Assembly: GCF_030814415.1 (NCBI RefSeq)
Contig: NZ_JAUSVB010000006.1
Coordinates: forward strand, 124,001-188,000
Length of the DNA stretch: 64,000 nt
Source of the DNA: Cellulomonas humilata
Lineage (GTDB): Bacteria > Actinomycetota > Actinomycetes > Actinomycetales > Cellulomonadaceae
Reading direction: 5' to 3'
In this document: positions 1 to 9,847 of the stretch, piece by piece
How positions within the stretch are numbered: position 1 is the stretch's first letter
How the letters are laid out: every line of letters begins with the position of its first letter
The notes under the pieces: model-generated
Databases searched by the model: none
What the model saw: the letters and a program-made list of their open reading frames with translations, nothing else
What the model was told of the DNA's origin: nothing
Translations under genes and position numbers: made by a program

Positions 1-1376
<1,376 letters not shown>

Positions 1377-1380
1377 GACG

Positions 1381-2358
1381 TCAGAGCGAGTCCGGTACGA
1401 CCTCGACGACGACGTTCCCGCGCTTGCGCCCGCTCTCCACGTACTCGTGCGCCGCCACGATGTCGGCCAGCGGGACCGCGCGGTCGATCACGACCTCCAG
1501 TGCGTCGTCGCCGAGCAGCCCGGCCACGAACGTCAGCGACGCGTTCTTCTCGACGGACATGCCCGACAGCACCCGTCGCCCGCGACCGAACCGCGTCACC
1601 AGCGCCAGGAGCGTGCTGAGCGGCCCGGTCGCCGTCGACATGTAGCAGCCGCGCGCGGTGAGCGACCCCCGGGACCGGGCGAACGAGCTGCGGCCCACGG
1701 CGTCGAAGATGACGTCGTACCGCTTGCCGCTCGTCGTGAAGTCCTCACTCGTGTGGTCGACGACGTGGTCGGCTCCGAGCGACCGGACGAGGTCGCCGTT
1801 GCGCCCGCTGCACACCCCGGTGACCTCCGCGCCGAACCGGTGCGCGAGTTGCACCGCGTAGGTGCCGATGCTGCCGGACGCCCCGATGACGAGGACCCGC
1901 TGGCCCGCGCGGACGTGCGCCTGGCCCTGCAGGAAGTACAGGGCCGTCGTGGAGCCGTCGACAGAGGCAGCCGCGCGCGCGAACGGCACCCCGGCGGGCT
2001 TGGGCGCGAACGACCCGGACTGCGGCAGGCACAGGTACTCGGCTGCGGCGCCGAGCCGGAAGCCGGTGAACCCGAAGATCTCGTCGCCGGGCGCGCACCG
2101 CGTCACGCCCGACCCGACCTCCACCACCTCGCCCGCGAACTCCAGTCCGAGCCGCCGCATGCGCCGCCGCGGCCGACGGAAGCCGAGGATCACCCGGCCC
2201 CACAGCGGTCGCCCGCGCCGCATGTGGCACTCGGCGGCGGTCACCGTGGTCGCGTGGACCCGGACCAGCACCTCCGTCGCGCCGGGCGTCGGCCGCGGCC
2301 GCTCCACCACCTCGAGGACCTCGGGCGGGCCAAACCGGCTGTACTCAGCGGCCTTCAC
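1381..2358 (-). CDS. Zinc-independent MDR family NAD(P)-dependent oxidoreductase (quinone-oxidoreductase-like)
   Basis: 325 aa, full length for the quinone oxidoreductase branch of the medium-chain dehydrogenase/reductase family. The N-terminal GroES-like domain begins MKAAEYSRFGPPEVLE and includes GLEFAGEVVEVG. The Rossmann domain carries GASGSIGTYAVQLA, which binds NAD(P)H. The structural zinc cysteines of true alcohol dehydrogenases are absent. The likely reaction is NAD(P)H-dependent reduction of quinones or enones in the cytosol, with unknown substrate. It sits between two secreted glycosidase genes but shows no functional link to them. Confidence 0.88.
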   Translation of the reverse strand: MKAAEYSRFGPPEVLEVVERPRPTPGATEVLVRVHATTVTAAECHMRRGRPLWGRVILGFRRPRRRMRRLGLEFAGEVVEVGSGVTRCAPGDEIFGFTGFRLGAAAEYLCLPQSGSFAPKPAGVPFARAAASVDGSTTALYFLQGQAHVRAGQRVLVIGASGSIGTYAVQLAHRFGAEVTGVCSGRNGDLVRSLGADHVVDHTSEDFTTSGKRYDVIFDAVGRSSFARSRGSLTARGCYMSTATGPLSTLLALVTRFGRGRRVLSGMSVEKNASLTFVAGLLGDDALEVVIDRAVPLADIVAAHEYVESGRKRGNVVVEVVPDSL

Positions 2359-2413
2359 GGGACCACCTGGCTGGGGCGCGGGCCGTTCGTCCGGATCGCC
2401 ATCGCCGGAACGT

Positions 2414-2447
2414 AGCAGCCCGGTGCGACCGTCCGCACCGGGCTGCT
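2414..2447. terminator. Intrinsic terminator hairpin after the GH5 cellulase
   Basis: Perfect 14-bp arms (AGCAGCCCGGTGCG and its complement) with a 6-nt loop, immediately downstream of the cellulase stop codon at 2453. No long U-run is visible, as is common in high-GC actinobacteria. Confidence 0.75.
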
Positions 2448-2452
2448 CGCGG

Positions 2453-4162
2453 TCAGCCGATGCTGCCGGTGACCGTCGTCCCGGTCCTGACCACGGTGTA
2501 CGTGACCGTCGCCCCGCTCCAGAAGTGGAACGTGAGCACCACGGGGGCGCCGTCGGCGACCTCCGCGAAGAACGCCGGACGCAGGACGATCGTGCCCGCC
2601 GACGCGTCGGGCGCGAAGGTCACGTCGAACTCCTTGAACGACGTCCAGCCGTGCGGGCCGGCGTTGGAGCCGTCGAGGTAGCGGGCCTCCATGGTGGCCA
2701 GCCGGTCGCCGCGGAAGTCGGTCGGGATCGCGAACGCGTCGGTCGTGCCGGTGGTGTCGGAGAGCACCGGGGTGTCCGCGTTGACGATCTCGATGGACCA
2801 CGGGACCCCCTGCGAGAACCGTGCGACCAGCTCCGCGCTCGTCCCGTAGCCACCCGAGCCGGACAGGCGCTGCAGGAGCGCGGCCGGGAGGGTCAGCGTG
2901 CTGCCGGAGAGCTGGTAGTCCTTGCCCTTCTTCAGCTTCTGCTTCCCCAGTGACAGGTCGCGGAACGTGGTGCCGTTGAGGTTCAGGGTCACGGTCTGCG
3001 CGGTCACGGCGCCGGGGTGGACGAACACCTGGTCGGTCGACGCCGTGCCGGAGCGCTTCTTCCAGCTCGACGAGATCTGCGCGAACAGCCCCGGGTCCCG
3101 CCAGGAGAACGCCGTGCGGTCGAGGTGCTGGCCGTTGTCCCAGAGCATCGTCGTGACACCGGTGGTGCGGGCCTGGTTGCCGAGGTGCTCGAAGAACTTC
3201 AGCTTCTCGCCCTGCTCGATGGTGCCGGTGTGCCGGTCGAAGCCGAGCAGCCCGTACTCGCCGAGGATGACGGGAATCTCCTGGCTGACGAGGGTGGCGT
3301 GCACGCGCGCGAACGCGTCGGTGGCGTCCTGCTGGGCGGTCGCGTCGAACCGGGTGCCGCCCGCCACGTTCACGCTGAACGGCCAGTAGCCGTAGTAATG
3401 GAACGTCGCCGCCAGGTTCGGGTCGTCGAGCGCGGTGAACGTCGACACGAGCGAGTCGAGCCGCGCCTGGCCGGAGTCGGTGTGCAGCGTGGGCAGCACC
3501 AGGACCCGGTCGGCGTTCCTCCCGCCCGAGGTGCGCACCACCTCGTGGAACGCGACGTTGAGCTCGTCGAGCAGGGCGTACTCCTGCGCCTCCCCGGTCG
3601 ACCCGGAGAACTGCGGCTCGTTGATGCTCTCGAACAGCAGGGTGCGGGGGTGGTCGCGGAACCGCTCTGCCAGCTGCTCCCACGTGGCCGTGAACTGGGC
3701 GAGCACCTCGTCGTGGCGGGCGGGCATCGCGTTGGTCCACATCCACGAGTCGTGGTGCAGGTCGAGCAGCACGGACAGGTCCTCGTCGAGGGCCCAGTCG
3801 ACGACCTCCTCGACGCGGTCGAGGACCACCGGGTCGATCGTGTAGTCGGGGGCGGGTCCCTCGTGCTGGCCGAGGGACACGGGGATGCGGACGCTGCGGA
3901 AGCCATTCTCCCGCACCTCGTCCAGCAGCTCCCGGGTGACTCGCGGGTTGCCCCAGGCCGTCTCGTCGGCGCCGACGGCGTCCAGCGTGTTGCCGAGGTT
4001 CCAGCCCGGCTGCATCGCGGCGACGACCTTGGCCGCCGACCTCGGGGTGCGCTCACCGGCCTGCGCGGGTCCGGTGACGCCGGCCGAGAGGGCGGCCGCT
4101 GTCGCGAGTGCTGCCAGGGTGGTCCAGAGGGGTCGTCTCACGTCGGGTGCCCTTCGTCGCAT
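2453..4162 (-). CDS. Secreted GH5 (subfamily 4-like) endoglucanase with CBM_X2/Ig-like and CBM46-like modules
   Basis: 569 aa from the ATG at 4162. A twin-arginine-rich start leads to a signal peptide ending near AQA35. The catalytic domain starts with MQPGWNLGNTLDAVG and shows both GH5 glutamates: E182 in INEPQF (acid/base) and E302 in ILGEYG (nucleophile). About residues 365-460 resemble the CBM_X2 Ig-like module and the C-terminal ~105 residues resemble CBM46, the arrangement known from Bacillus halodurans Cel5B. It should hydrolyse beta-1,4-glucans (cellulose, possibly xyloglucan) outside the cell. No strong ribosome-binding site is visible before 4162. A 14-bp operator-like palindrome lies 51 bp upstream. 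Confidence 0.93.
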   Translation of the reverse strand: MRRRAPDVRRPLWTTLAALATAAALSAGVTGPAQAGERTPRSAAKVVAAMQPGWNLGNTLDAVGADETAWGNPRVTRELLDEVRENGFRSVRIPVSLGQHEGPAPDYTIDPVVLDRVEEVVDWALDEDLSVLLDLHHDSWMWTNAMPARHDEVLAQFTATWEQLAERFRDHPRTLLFESINEPQFSGSTGEAQEYALLDELNVAFHEVVRTSGGRNADRVLVLPTLHTDSGQARLDSLVSTFTALDDPNLAATFHYYGYWPFSVNVAGGTRFDATAQQDATDAFARVHATLVSQEIPVILGEYGLLGFDRHTGTIEQGEKLKFFEHLGNQARTTGVTTMLWDNGQHLDRTAFSWRDPGLFAQISSSWKKRSGTASTDQVFVHPGAVTAQTVTLNLNGTTFRDLSLGKQKLKKGKDYQLSGSTLTLPAALLQRLSGSGGYGTSAELVARFSQGVPWSIEIVNADTPVLSDTTGTTDAFAIPTDFRGDRLATMEARYLDGSNAGPHGWTSFKEFDVTFAPDASAGTIVLRPAFFAEVADGAPVVLTFHFWSGATVTYTVVRTGTTVTGSIG

Positions 4163-4212
4163 GGTCACGCTCGACAGGGCGGCCGGCTCTCCGTCGAGCG
4201 TCGCGCTCGTCA

Positions 4213-4226
4213 TCGAAGCGCTTCGA
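4213..4226. promoter_or_regulatory. LacI/CelR-type operator candidate upstream of the GH5 cellulase
   Basis: TCGAAGCGCTTCGA is a perfect 14-bp palindrome centred on CG, 51 bp upstream of the cellulase start. It closely resembles CelR-type cellulase operators of actinobacteria (TGGGAGCGCTCCCA in Thermobifida). Similar imperfect sites occur before other hydrolase genes here (29885, 40485, 44190). Confidence 0.65.
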
Positions 4227-4324
4227 CCGGAGTGTAGGGATGCGACGCCCGTGGAGGAAGGGGGCGAAACGGATAAGGACGTTCGGCCCGCGACGGCGCG
4301 AGCGTTCTGCGCGACGGTGGGTCC

Positions 4325-4846
4325 ATGGCTGCACTCCTCGTCTTCGAGTCGATGTACGGAAGCACTGCTGCGGTCGCCGAGGCGGTCGCGGCCGGGCTGG
4401 CCGACCTGCGGATCCCGGTCACGGTCTGCGAGGTGGGTGTCGCGGGGATCCCGACGCTCGCCACCCGACCGGACCTGCTCGTCGTGGGCGCACCGACCCA
4501 CCAGCGCGGCCTGTCCACCCCTCGCACCCGAGATGCGGCGCGCGGAGACGTCGCCACGACCCTGTCCCGCGGTGATGGTGTGCGCGAGTGGCTGGACCAG
4601 CTGGTCGCCCAGGCGTCGGGGCAGGCGGTCGCCGTCTTCGACACCGCGCTCGCGGGGCGGCTCGCGGGGTCGGCCGCGCATGCCATCGGCAAGCGGCTCA
4701 CCCGGGCCGGGGCAGAGCTCGTCATGCCGCCCGAGTCGTTCACCGTCACGGGCCGCACCAGCGGTCTCCTGCCCGACGAGCTGGAGCAGGCGCGGTCGTG
4801 GGGCCGGAGCCTGGCACTGTTCGCCGCCGCGGCCGCCGCTCGATGA
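4325..4846 (+). CDS. Flavodoxin-like protein
   Basis: 173 aa. The N-terminus LLVFESMYGSTAAVAEAVAAGL is the flavodoxin FMN-phosphate loop (S/T-x-Y/T-G-S/N-T), followed by the DLLVVGAPTH segment that contacts the isoalloxazine ring. It should bind FMN and act as an electron carrier or as a flavodoxin-fold subunit. No partner gene is adjacent. It is transcribed away from the cellulase. Confidence 0.85.
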   Translation: MAALLVFESMYGSTAAVAEAVAAGLADLRIPVTVCEVGVAGIPTLATRPDLLVVGAPTHQRGLSTPRTRDAARGDVATTLSRGDGVREWLDQLVAQASGQAVAVFDTALAGRLAGSAAHAIGKRLTRAGAELVMPPESFTVTGRTSGLLPDELEQARSWGRSLALFAAAAAAR

Positions 4847-4863
4847 CCGGGCCGCGTCGGTAG

Positions 4864-5067
4864 TCAGACCTCTCGGCGCAGGAGGTCCCCCGGCTGGCAC
4901 TCCAGCACCTCGCACAGGGCCTCGAGCGTGGTGAACCTGACCGCCTTGGCCCGCCCGTTCTTGAGCACCGCGAGGTTGGCGGGGGTGATGCCGACGCGCT
5001 CGGCCAGCTCGCCGACGGACATCTTGCGGCGCGCGAGCATGACGTCGACGTCGACCACGATCGGCAT
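4864..5067 (-). CDS. Small Xre/Cro-type HTH regulator
   Basis: 67 aa, starting at ATG 5067, which overlaps the stop of the upstream gene (TGATG), so the two are translationally coupled. The HTH reads MSVGELAERVGITPANLAVLKNG, followed by TTLEALCEVLECQPGDLL, typical of the YozG-type regulators paired with DUF2975 membrane proteins. Probably represses its own operon through the inverted repeat at 5596. Confidence 0.9.
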   Translation of the reverse strand: MPIVVDVDVMLARRKMSVGELAERVGITPANLAVLKNGRAKAVRFTTLEALCEVLECQPGDLLRREV

Positions 5068-5564
5068 CAGATCACCTCGTCGAGCTCGGCGCGCAGGGTG
5101 GTCGCGGTGGTGTCCAGAGCCACGGCCTTGGCCAGCAGCACCCGCAGCACGAGGACCAGCAGGGCGATGCCGGCGGTGCCCATCCCGCCGATCACGATGA
5201 GCAGGACGATCCCGGGGGCCACCGCCTCGCCGGGCGCCAGGACGAACGACAGGACCATCGCGAGCAGGGTCGCCGCCACCGCCGCGCCGATGATGACGTC
5301 GACGTACCGGAACGCGGCCGCGCCGAACACCGTGTCCCGTCGGACCATCGTGAGCAGCTGCCAGATGCAGACCAGGGCGACCTGCACGGCCAGCACGCCG
5401 AGGAACAGGACGATCACGACCGGCCACCGCAAGTGGGCGACCTCGCCGCCGCCGTCGTCGATGTCGCGGCCGATCGCGGGGACGACCATGCCCTGCACCA
5501 CCAGCAGACCGGCGAACATCAGCGTGATCACCGCCCGCAGGGCGAGGATGGCCAGTCGGCCCAT
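5067..5564 (-). CDS. DUF2975 family membrane protein
   Basis: 165 aa with four hydrophobic segments (about residues 8-30, 48-70, 88-110, 118-140). DUF2975 proteins are almost always paired with a small Xre regulator, as here. Function unknown. The ATG at 5564 opens the operon, which continues into the regulator gene with a one-base overlap. Confidence 0.85.
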   Translation of the reverse strand: MGRLAILALRAVITLMFAGLLVVQGMVVPAIGRDIDDGGGEVAHLRWPVVIVLFLGVLAVQVALVCIWQLLTMVRRDTVFGAAAFRYVDVIIGAAVAATLLAMVLSFVLAPGEAVAPGIVLLIVIGGMGTAGIALLVLVLRVLLAKAVALDTTATTLRAELDEVI

Positions 5565-5595
5565 GGTGGGGCTCCTTCGTCGCGATCTATTGATT

Positions 5596-5615
5596 AACGA
5601 TAGAAAACTATCGTT
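5596..5615. promoter_or_regulatory. Operator-like inverted repeat upstream of the DUF2975/Xre operon
   Basis: AACGATAG, four A residues, CTATCGTT: perfect 8-bp arms within an unusually AT-rich island (about 5587-5616), 31 bp upstream of the first start codon. Likely promoter plus autoregulatory site for the small HTH protein. Confidence 0.6.
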
Positions 5616-5650
5616 TCACGACGAAGATGGCAAGGATCACCGGCCGCCGG

Positions 5651-6367
5651 TCAGGCGTCCCGTCGGCGCAGGACCACGACGGCGGCGACGAGCAGGACGA
5701 CGGCCCAGCCACCGAACACCGCGGCACGCTCGAAAGCCTCGACAGCCGGTACTCCCACGGAGATCGCCTCGGACGCGTTGATGAACGGCAGCACGGAGGC
5801 GAGCGTGTTCGACGGGAAGATCGACAGGAGCCCGATCTCGACGATGAAGGACACCGCGACCGGCACCAGGAACCCCGCGACCTGGCTGCGCGTGAGTGCG
5901 GCGATCGAGAAGCCGATCACTCCCCAGCACACGAGCACGAGGGCAGAGCGCGTGCCCAGCCCGAACCACGCACCGTCGAAGCCGGTGCCCCCGGCGGCCA
6001 CACTGGTCACGGCGGTGTCCACCGCGGTGCAGACGATGCTCAGGGCGACCAGCAGCGCGACGACCACCCCGACCTTCGCCAGGACGATGTCCGTGCGCCG
6101 GGGGAAGGCCGTGTAGAGCGCGCGCAGGGTATTCCAGCGGAGCTCAGCCCCGATCGCGGACGCCCCGATGGCCGCCGCGAGCACGCCCCCGGCGGTGAGG
6201 TGGTTGACGGCGCCGAGCGGGAAGTCGTCGGCCGAGGTCTGGCCCCGCAGCTGGTTCAGGCTCGTCGCGAGGCCGACCAGGAAGATCAGCCCGAGCAGGA
6301 TCCAGGTGGACCACACCGACGTCACTCGTCGCACCTCGAAGAGCAGTGCTCGGCGCATGCCCGCCAT
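5651..6367 (-). CDS. ABC transporter permease (ABC-2 type)
   Basis: 238 aa with six predicted membrane segments; starts at ATG 6367, overlapping the ATPase stop (TGATG). It begins MAGMRRALLFEVRRVTSVWST, typical of ABC-2 permeases with an N-terminal amphipathic stretch before helix 1. With the ATPase it should form an exporter of unknown substrate, perhaps a lantibiotic-immunity or lipid-type exporter. Confidence 0.85.
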   Translation of the reverse strand: MAGMRRALLFEVRRVTSVWSTWILLGLIFLVGLATSLNQLRGQTSADDFPLGAVNHLTAGGVLAAAIGASAIGAELRWNTLRALYTAFPRRTDIVLAKVGVVVALLVALSIVCTAVDTAVTSVAAGGTGFDGAWFGLGTRSALVLVCWGVIGFSIAALTRSQVAGFLVPVAVSFIVEIGLLSIFPSNTLASVLPFINASEAISVGVPAVEAFERAAVFGGWAVVLLVAAVVVLRRRDA

Positions 6368-7278
6368 CACGCGACCTCCCCGCCGGTGTACTCCTGCGCG
6401 TCCCGGGTCAGGTCGATGAACGCCTGCTCGAGCGACGCGTTCCGGGCGACCAGCTCGCGGACCGGCTGCCCGGTCTCGTGCACCAGCAGCCCCACCTGCT
6501 CGGTCGACGCCCCCGTCACCACCACCCCGTCGGGACCCTCGGACACCGCCGAGAGGCCGGCCCTGGTGGCCGCGCTCAGCACCGCCGTGGTGTCCGCCAC
6601 CCGCACGAGGACCTGGCTGGACGCGCTGCGGTCGACGAAGTCGGCGACGGACTGGTCGGCCAGGACCGTCCCGCGCCCGATGACCACCACGTGGTCGGCC
6701 ATGAGCTGCATCTCCGGCAGCAGGTGGCTGGACACGAAGACGGTGTGGCCGGCGTGGGCGTACGCGCGCAGGAACTCGCGCAGCCACTGGATCGACTGCG
6801 GGTCCAGCCCGTTCGAGGGCTCGTCGAGCATCAGCACGTCCGGCTCCGCGAGGATCGCCGTCGCCAGACCGACCCGCTGGGCCATCCCGAGCGAGAACCC
6901 GCCGGGGGAGTCGTCGGCCACCGACCCCAGGCCGACGAGGTCGAGGACCTCGGCGACGCGTCGGGCGCCGACGCCGCTCGCCGCCGCGTGCATCATCAGG
7001 TGCCGACGGACCGTCCGCTTCGGGTGGAACGCCTTCGCGTCGAGGTGCGCGCCCACCGCCCGTGCGGGGATCGCCAGGTCACGCAGCTGCTGGCCGTCCC
7101 ACTCGGTGCGGCCGTCGCCGCGGTCGAGGCCCAGCATCAGGCGCATCGTCGTGGACTTGCCCGACCCGTTCGGACCCAGGAACCCGGTCAGGCGACCGGG
7201 CCGCAGGGTGAAGCTGACGTCGTCGACTGCCCTCTTGCGCCCGTACGTCCGCCCCAGCCCTGCCGTGGTGACGATCAT
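6367..7278 (-). CDS. ABC transporter ATP-binding protein
   Basis: 303 aa. Walker A GPNGSGKST, signature SLGMAQR, Walker B VLMLDEPSNGLDP and a switch His (VSSHLL) are all present. The C-terminal ~90 residues form the usual extension of ABC-2 exporter ATPases. The ATG at 7278 overlaps the stop of the CPBP protease gene by four bases (ATGA), and the gene overlaps the permease downstream, so three genes form one operon. Confidence 0.93.
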   Translation of the reverse strand: MIVTTAGLGRTYGRKRAVDDVSFTLRPGRLTGFLGPNGSGKSTTMRLMLGLDRGDGRTEWDGQQLRDLAIPARAVGAHLDAKAFHPKRTVRRHLMMHAAASGVGARRVAEVLDLVGLGSVADDSPGGFSLGMAQRVGLATAILAEPDVLMLDEPSNGLDPQSIQWLREFLRAYAHAGHTVFVSSHLLPEMQLMADHVVVIGRGTVLADQSVADFVDRSASSQVLVRVADTTAVLSAATRAGLSAVSEGPDGVVVTGASTEQVGLLVHETGQPVRELVARNASLEQAFIDLTRDAQEYTGGEVA

Positions 7279-8120
7279 GCGACGACGCCCTCGTGGGCCG
7301 GCTTCACGCGGCCGCGCACGAAGATCAGCCCGACGACCGCGATGAGGATGAAGATCATGTTGGACGGACCGGCGAGAGTGAGGAGCTCGCTCTGCGGGCC
7401 TGAGTGAGCCTCGTCGATGCCGCCCGTCGCGAGGAAGAGCGTCGGGTCGTAGAGGCCGTGGAGGAGCATCGGCCAGATCAGGTTCCCGGTCACCCGCAGG
7501 GTCAGGTACATGCAGATGCCGAACCCGAAGGCGAAGACCACGGTCAGCGCGACGGTGAGGACCTCCTGGCCGCCCAGGATGTTCGAGGCGTGCAGCAGCC
7601 CGAAGATCAGCGACGAGACCACCATCACCACCCACTCGGACTTCCCCGCGTCACGCAGCATCTTCACCGCGATGCCACGCGTGAGGATCTCCTCGACGAA
7701 GCCCACGAGCAGGCCGGAGATGAACGTGACCGCCACGACCCCCGCGGCGTAGGAGGCGTAGTCGATGCCGAGCAGCCGCAGCACGATCGCGGCCACGACG
7801 GCGACCGGTGCGAGCCACATCCACCACCGGCCACCGATGGGCTGGCGCGCGAACAGCGCCGGGAACCAGTGCAGGGAGGCGACGAACGCGATGAGCACGA
7901 CGGCGCCGATCGCGAGCGGGAGGAACAGCCCGAAGAACACGCTCTGGGGCGTCGCGAACAGGTCCTCGGAGTCGACCTGGTCGCCGAAGAGGGCGCCGAC
8001 GAGCTGGCCGCCGAGGATGTAGAGGGCCAGATACGCGACGGCGACGAGCACCGCGCGCCACCACCCGCCCCGGTTCCAGAAGGTCGTCCAGCCGGACGTC
8101 GAGGGAGAAGTCGTGGACAC
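7275..8120 (-). CDS. CPBP family intramembrane metalloprotease
   Basis: 281 aa from the GTG at 8120, chosen because AGGAG lies 8 nt upstream; the open frame extends further 5' but without protein-like sequence. The CPBP (Abi/CAAX protease) motifs are visible: FVEEILTRG (EExxxR), FGLLHA (FxxxH) and LLHGLYD. About eight membrane segments. First gene of an operon with an ABC exporter, an arrangement often linked to peptide maturation or bacteriocin self-immunity. Substrate unknown. Confidence 0.88.
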   Translation of the reverse strand: MSTTSPSTSGWTTFWNRGGWWRAVLVAVAYLALYILGGQLVGALFGDQVDSEDLFATPQSVFFGLFLPLAIGAVVLIAFVASLHWFPALFARQPIGGRWWMWLAPVAVVAAIVLRLLGIDYASYAAGVVAVTFISGLLVGFVEEILTRGIAVKMLRDAGKSEWVVMVVSSLIFGLLHASNILGGQEVLTVALTVVFAFGFGICMYLTLRVTGNLIWPMLLHGLYDPTLFLATGGIDEAHSGPQSELLTLAGPSNMIFILIAVVGLIFVRGRVKPAHEGVVA

Positions 8121-8440
8121 GGATGCGGCTCCTGTCGTGGGGCGGCGTGGCGTGGAGCCACTGAAAGTCACGATGGCGGACAGGTCGCCGGACCGCACCC
8201 CGGACGCGATGCCGTGCGCGGAGCGCGACGTCGGGTCCGCGTCCAGGGTAGGCGAGGCTGTTTTGTTAGGACCCCTTCCATTCACCCGCTCTCGGGCAAT
8301 ACGGTCATCCGCAGGTCGTCCGCCCCTCCCGGACGACCCAGCACCGCGACAACGACGTCGCTGTGCTCGCCCGCGGCACCCCTCCTCGTGACGGTCGGGT
8401 GCCGGCCCCGTCCGTCCGTTCGCTCCCGGAGGGTTTCGCC
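8121..8440. other. Divergent intergenic region between the CPBP operon and the chitinase
   Basis: 320 bp with no convincing gene. It holds two opposite promoters. A short AT-rich patch (about 8258-8268, GCTGTTTTGTT) may be part of the chitinase promoter. A 9-bp perfect hairpin (GGTCGTCCG...CGGACGACC, 8314-8338) lies about 100 bp before the chitinase start. I do not see a DasR-type GGTCTAGACC site or the cellulase operator motif here. Confidence 0.5.
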
Positions 8441-9745
8441 ATGCCTCGATACGTCCATCCACGCCGCCTCGCCACCGCTGTGCTCTCAGCCGTGGTCGCC
8501 ACCGGCCTCGTCGCCACCGTCGGCCTGACCATCAACGCGTCCGCGGCCAGCGCGGCCGACACCTGTGCCCAGAAGTCCCGCCCGACGGGCAAGGTCCTGC
8601 AGGGCTACTGGGAGAGCTGGGACAACTCCAGCGTCCATCCCGGCATGGGCTACATCCCGATCGACGACGCCCGCCAGGCGCAGCACGGCTACAACGTCCT
8701 GATGGCGGCGTTCCCCGTGATCCTGCCCGACGGCACGGTGAAGTGGGCCGACGGGATGGACACCGGCGTCGACGTCCCCACCTCGGCCCAGATGTGCGCC
8801 GCGAAGGCGCAGGGGCACACGATCCTGATGTCTATCGGCGGGGCCAACGCTAGCATCGACCTGTCGTCCGCGGCGGTCGCGGACCGCTTCGTCGCGACGA
8901 TCGTGCCCATCCTCAAGGCCAACAACTTCGACGGCATCGACATCGACATCGAGGCCGGGCTCACCGGCTCCGGCAGCATCGGGACGTTGTCGACGTCGCA
9001 GGCCAACCTCGTGCGCATCATCGACGGGGTCCTCGCGGCCATGCCCGCCGGGTTCGGCCTGACCATGGCACCCGAGACCGCCTACGTGACCGGCGGCTCG
9101 GTGGTCTACGGGTCGATCTGGGGCTCCTACCTGCCGATCATCAAGAAGTACGCCGACAACGGCCGCCTCTGGTGGCTGAACATGCAGTACTACAACGGCT
9201 CGATGTACGACTGCGCCGGCAACTCCTATGCCGCCGGCACGGTAGCGGGCTTCGTCGCGCAGACCCGGTGCCTCGACGCCGGCCTGACTGTCCAGGGCAC
9301 GACGATCCGGGTGCCGTTCGACAAGCAGGTCCCCGGCCTCCCCGCCCAGCCCGGTGCGGGCGGCGGGTACATGTCGCCGGCGCTCGTCTCGCAGGCGTGG
9401 TCGCAGCTCGGCGGGGCACCCAAGGGGCTCATGACGTGGTCGATCAACTGGGACGGGTCGAAGGGCTGGACGTTCGGCGACAACGTGCGGTCGCTGATCG
9501 GCGGGACGGTCCCGACGCAGACGCCCACGCCGACGAGCACCCCGACGCCGACCCCCACCAGCACGCCCACACCGACACCGACGGTCTCGCCGACGACGCC
9601 GAGCGGCACGTGGGCGGCCTACACGGCCTACAAGGTCGGCGACGTCGTCACCTACGGCGGCACGAGGTACTCGTGCCGGCAGGCGCACACGTCGCTGCCG
9701 GGCTGGGAGCCGCCGAACGTGCTGGCGCTCTGGCTGCCGGTCTGA
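8441..9745 (+). CDS. Secreted GH18 chitinase with C-terminal CBM5/12
   Basis: 434 aa from the ATG at 8441 behind GGAGGG. Signal peptide about residues 1-38. The GH18 catalytic motif DGIDIDIE is intact with E171 as acid; SIGG earlier (LMSIGGANA) is the second conserved strand. A Thr/Pro linker (about 355-387) connects to a small chitin-binding module (WAAYTAYKVGDVVTYGG...LPGWEP), the CBM5/12 AKWW-type fold. Hydrolyses chitin outside the cell by substrate-assisted catalysis. A strong terminator follows at 9755. Confidence 0.95.
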   Translation: MPRYVHPRRLATAVLSAVVATGLVATVGLTINASAASAADTCAQKSRPTGKVLQGYWESWDNSSVHPGMGYIPIDDARQAQHGYNVLMAAFPVILPDGTVKWADGMDTGVDVPTSAQMCAAKAQGHTILMSIGGANASIDLSSAAVADRFVATIVPILKANNFDGIDIDIEAGLTGSGSIGTLSTSQANLVRIIDGVLAAMPAGFGLTMAPETAYVTGGSVVYGSIWGSYLPIIKKYADNGRLWWLNMQYYNGSMYDCAGNSYAAGTVAGFVAQTRCLDAGLTVQGTTIRVPFDKQVPGLPAQPGAGGGYMSPALVSQAWSQLGGAPKGLMTWSINWDGSKGWTFGDNVRSLIGGTVPTQTPTPTSTPTPTPTSTPTPTPTVSPTTPSGTWAAYTAYKVGDVVTYGGTRYSCRQAHTSLPGWEPPNVLALWLPV

Positions 9746-9754
9746 CCCGAGTCT

Positions 9755-9801
9755 GAGAAGGTCGGCGCCGAACCCGGTTGGAGCTCGGCGCCGACCTTCT
9801 C
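9755..9801. terminator. Intrinsic terminator after the chitinase
   Basis: Perfect 17-bp arms (GAGAAGGTCGGCGCCGA and its complement at 9785-9801) around a 13-nt loop, starting 10 nt past the chitinase stop. Confidence 0.85.
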
Positions 9802-9847
9802 CGCCGCAGTACGGTCGGCGCAGCGGATCGGCAGGGGGGCGCCGGCG

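Noticed and set aside
9511..9600. Short tandem GC-rich repeats resembling a small CRISPR or microsatellite
   Set aside because: They encode the Pro/Thr linker of the chitinase; units are imperfect and spacers absent.
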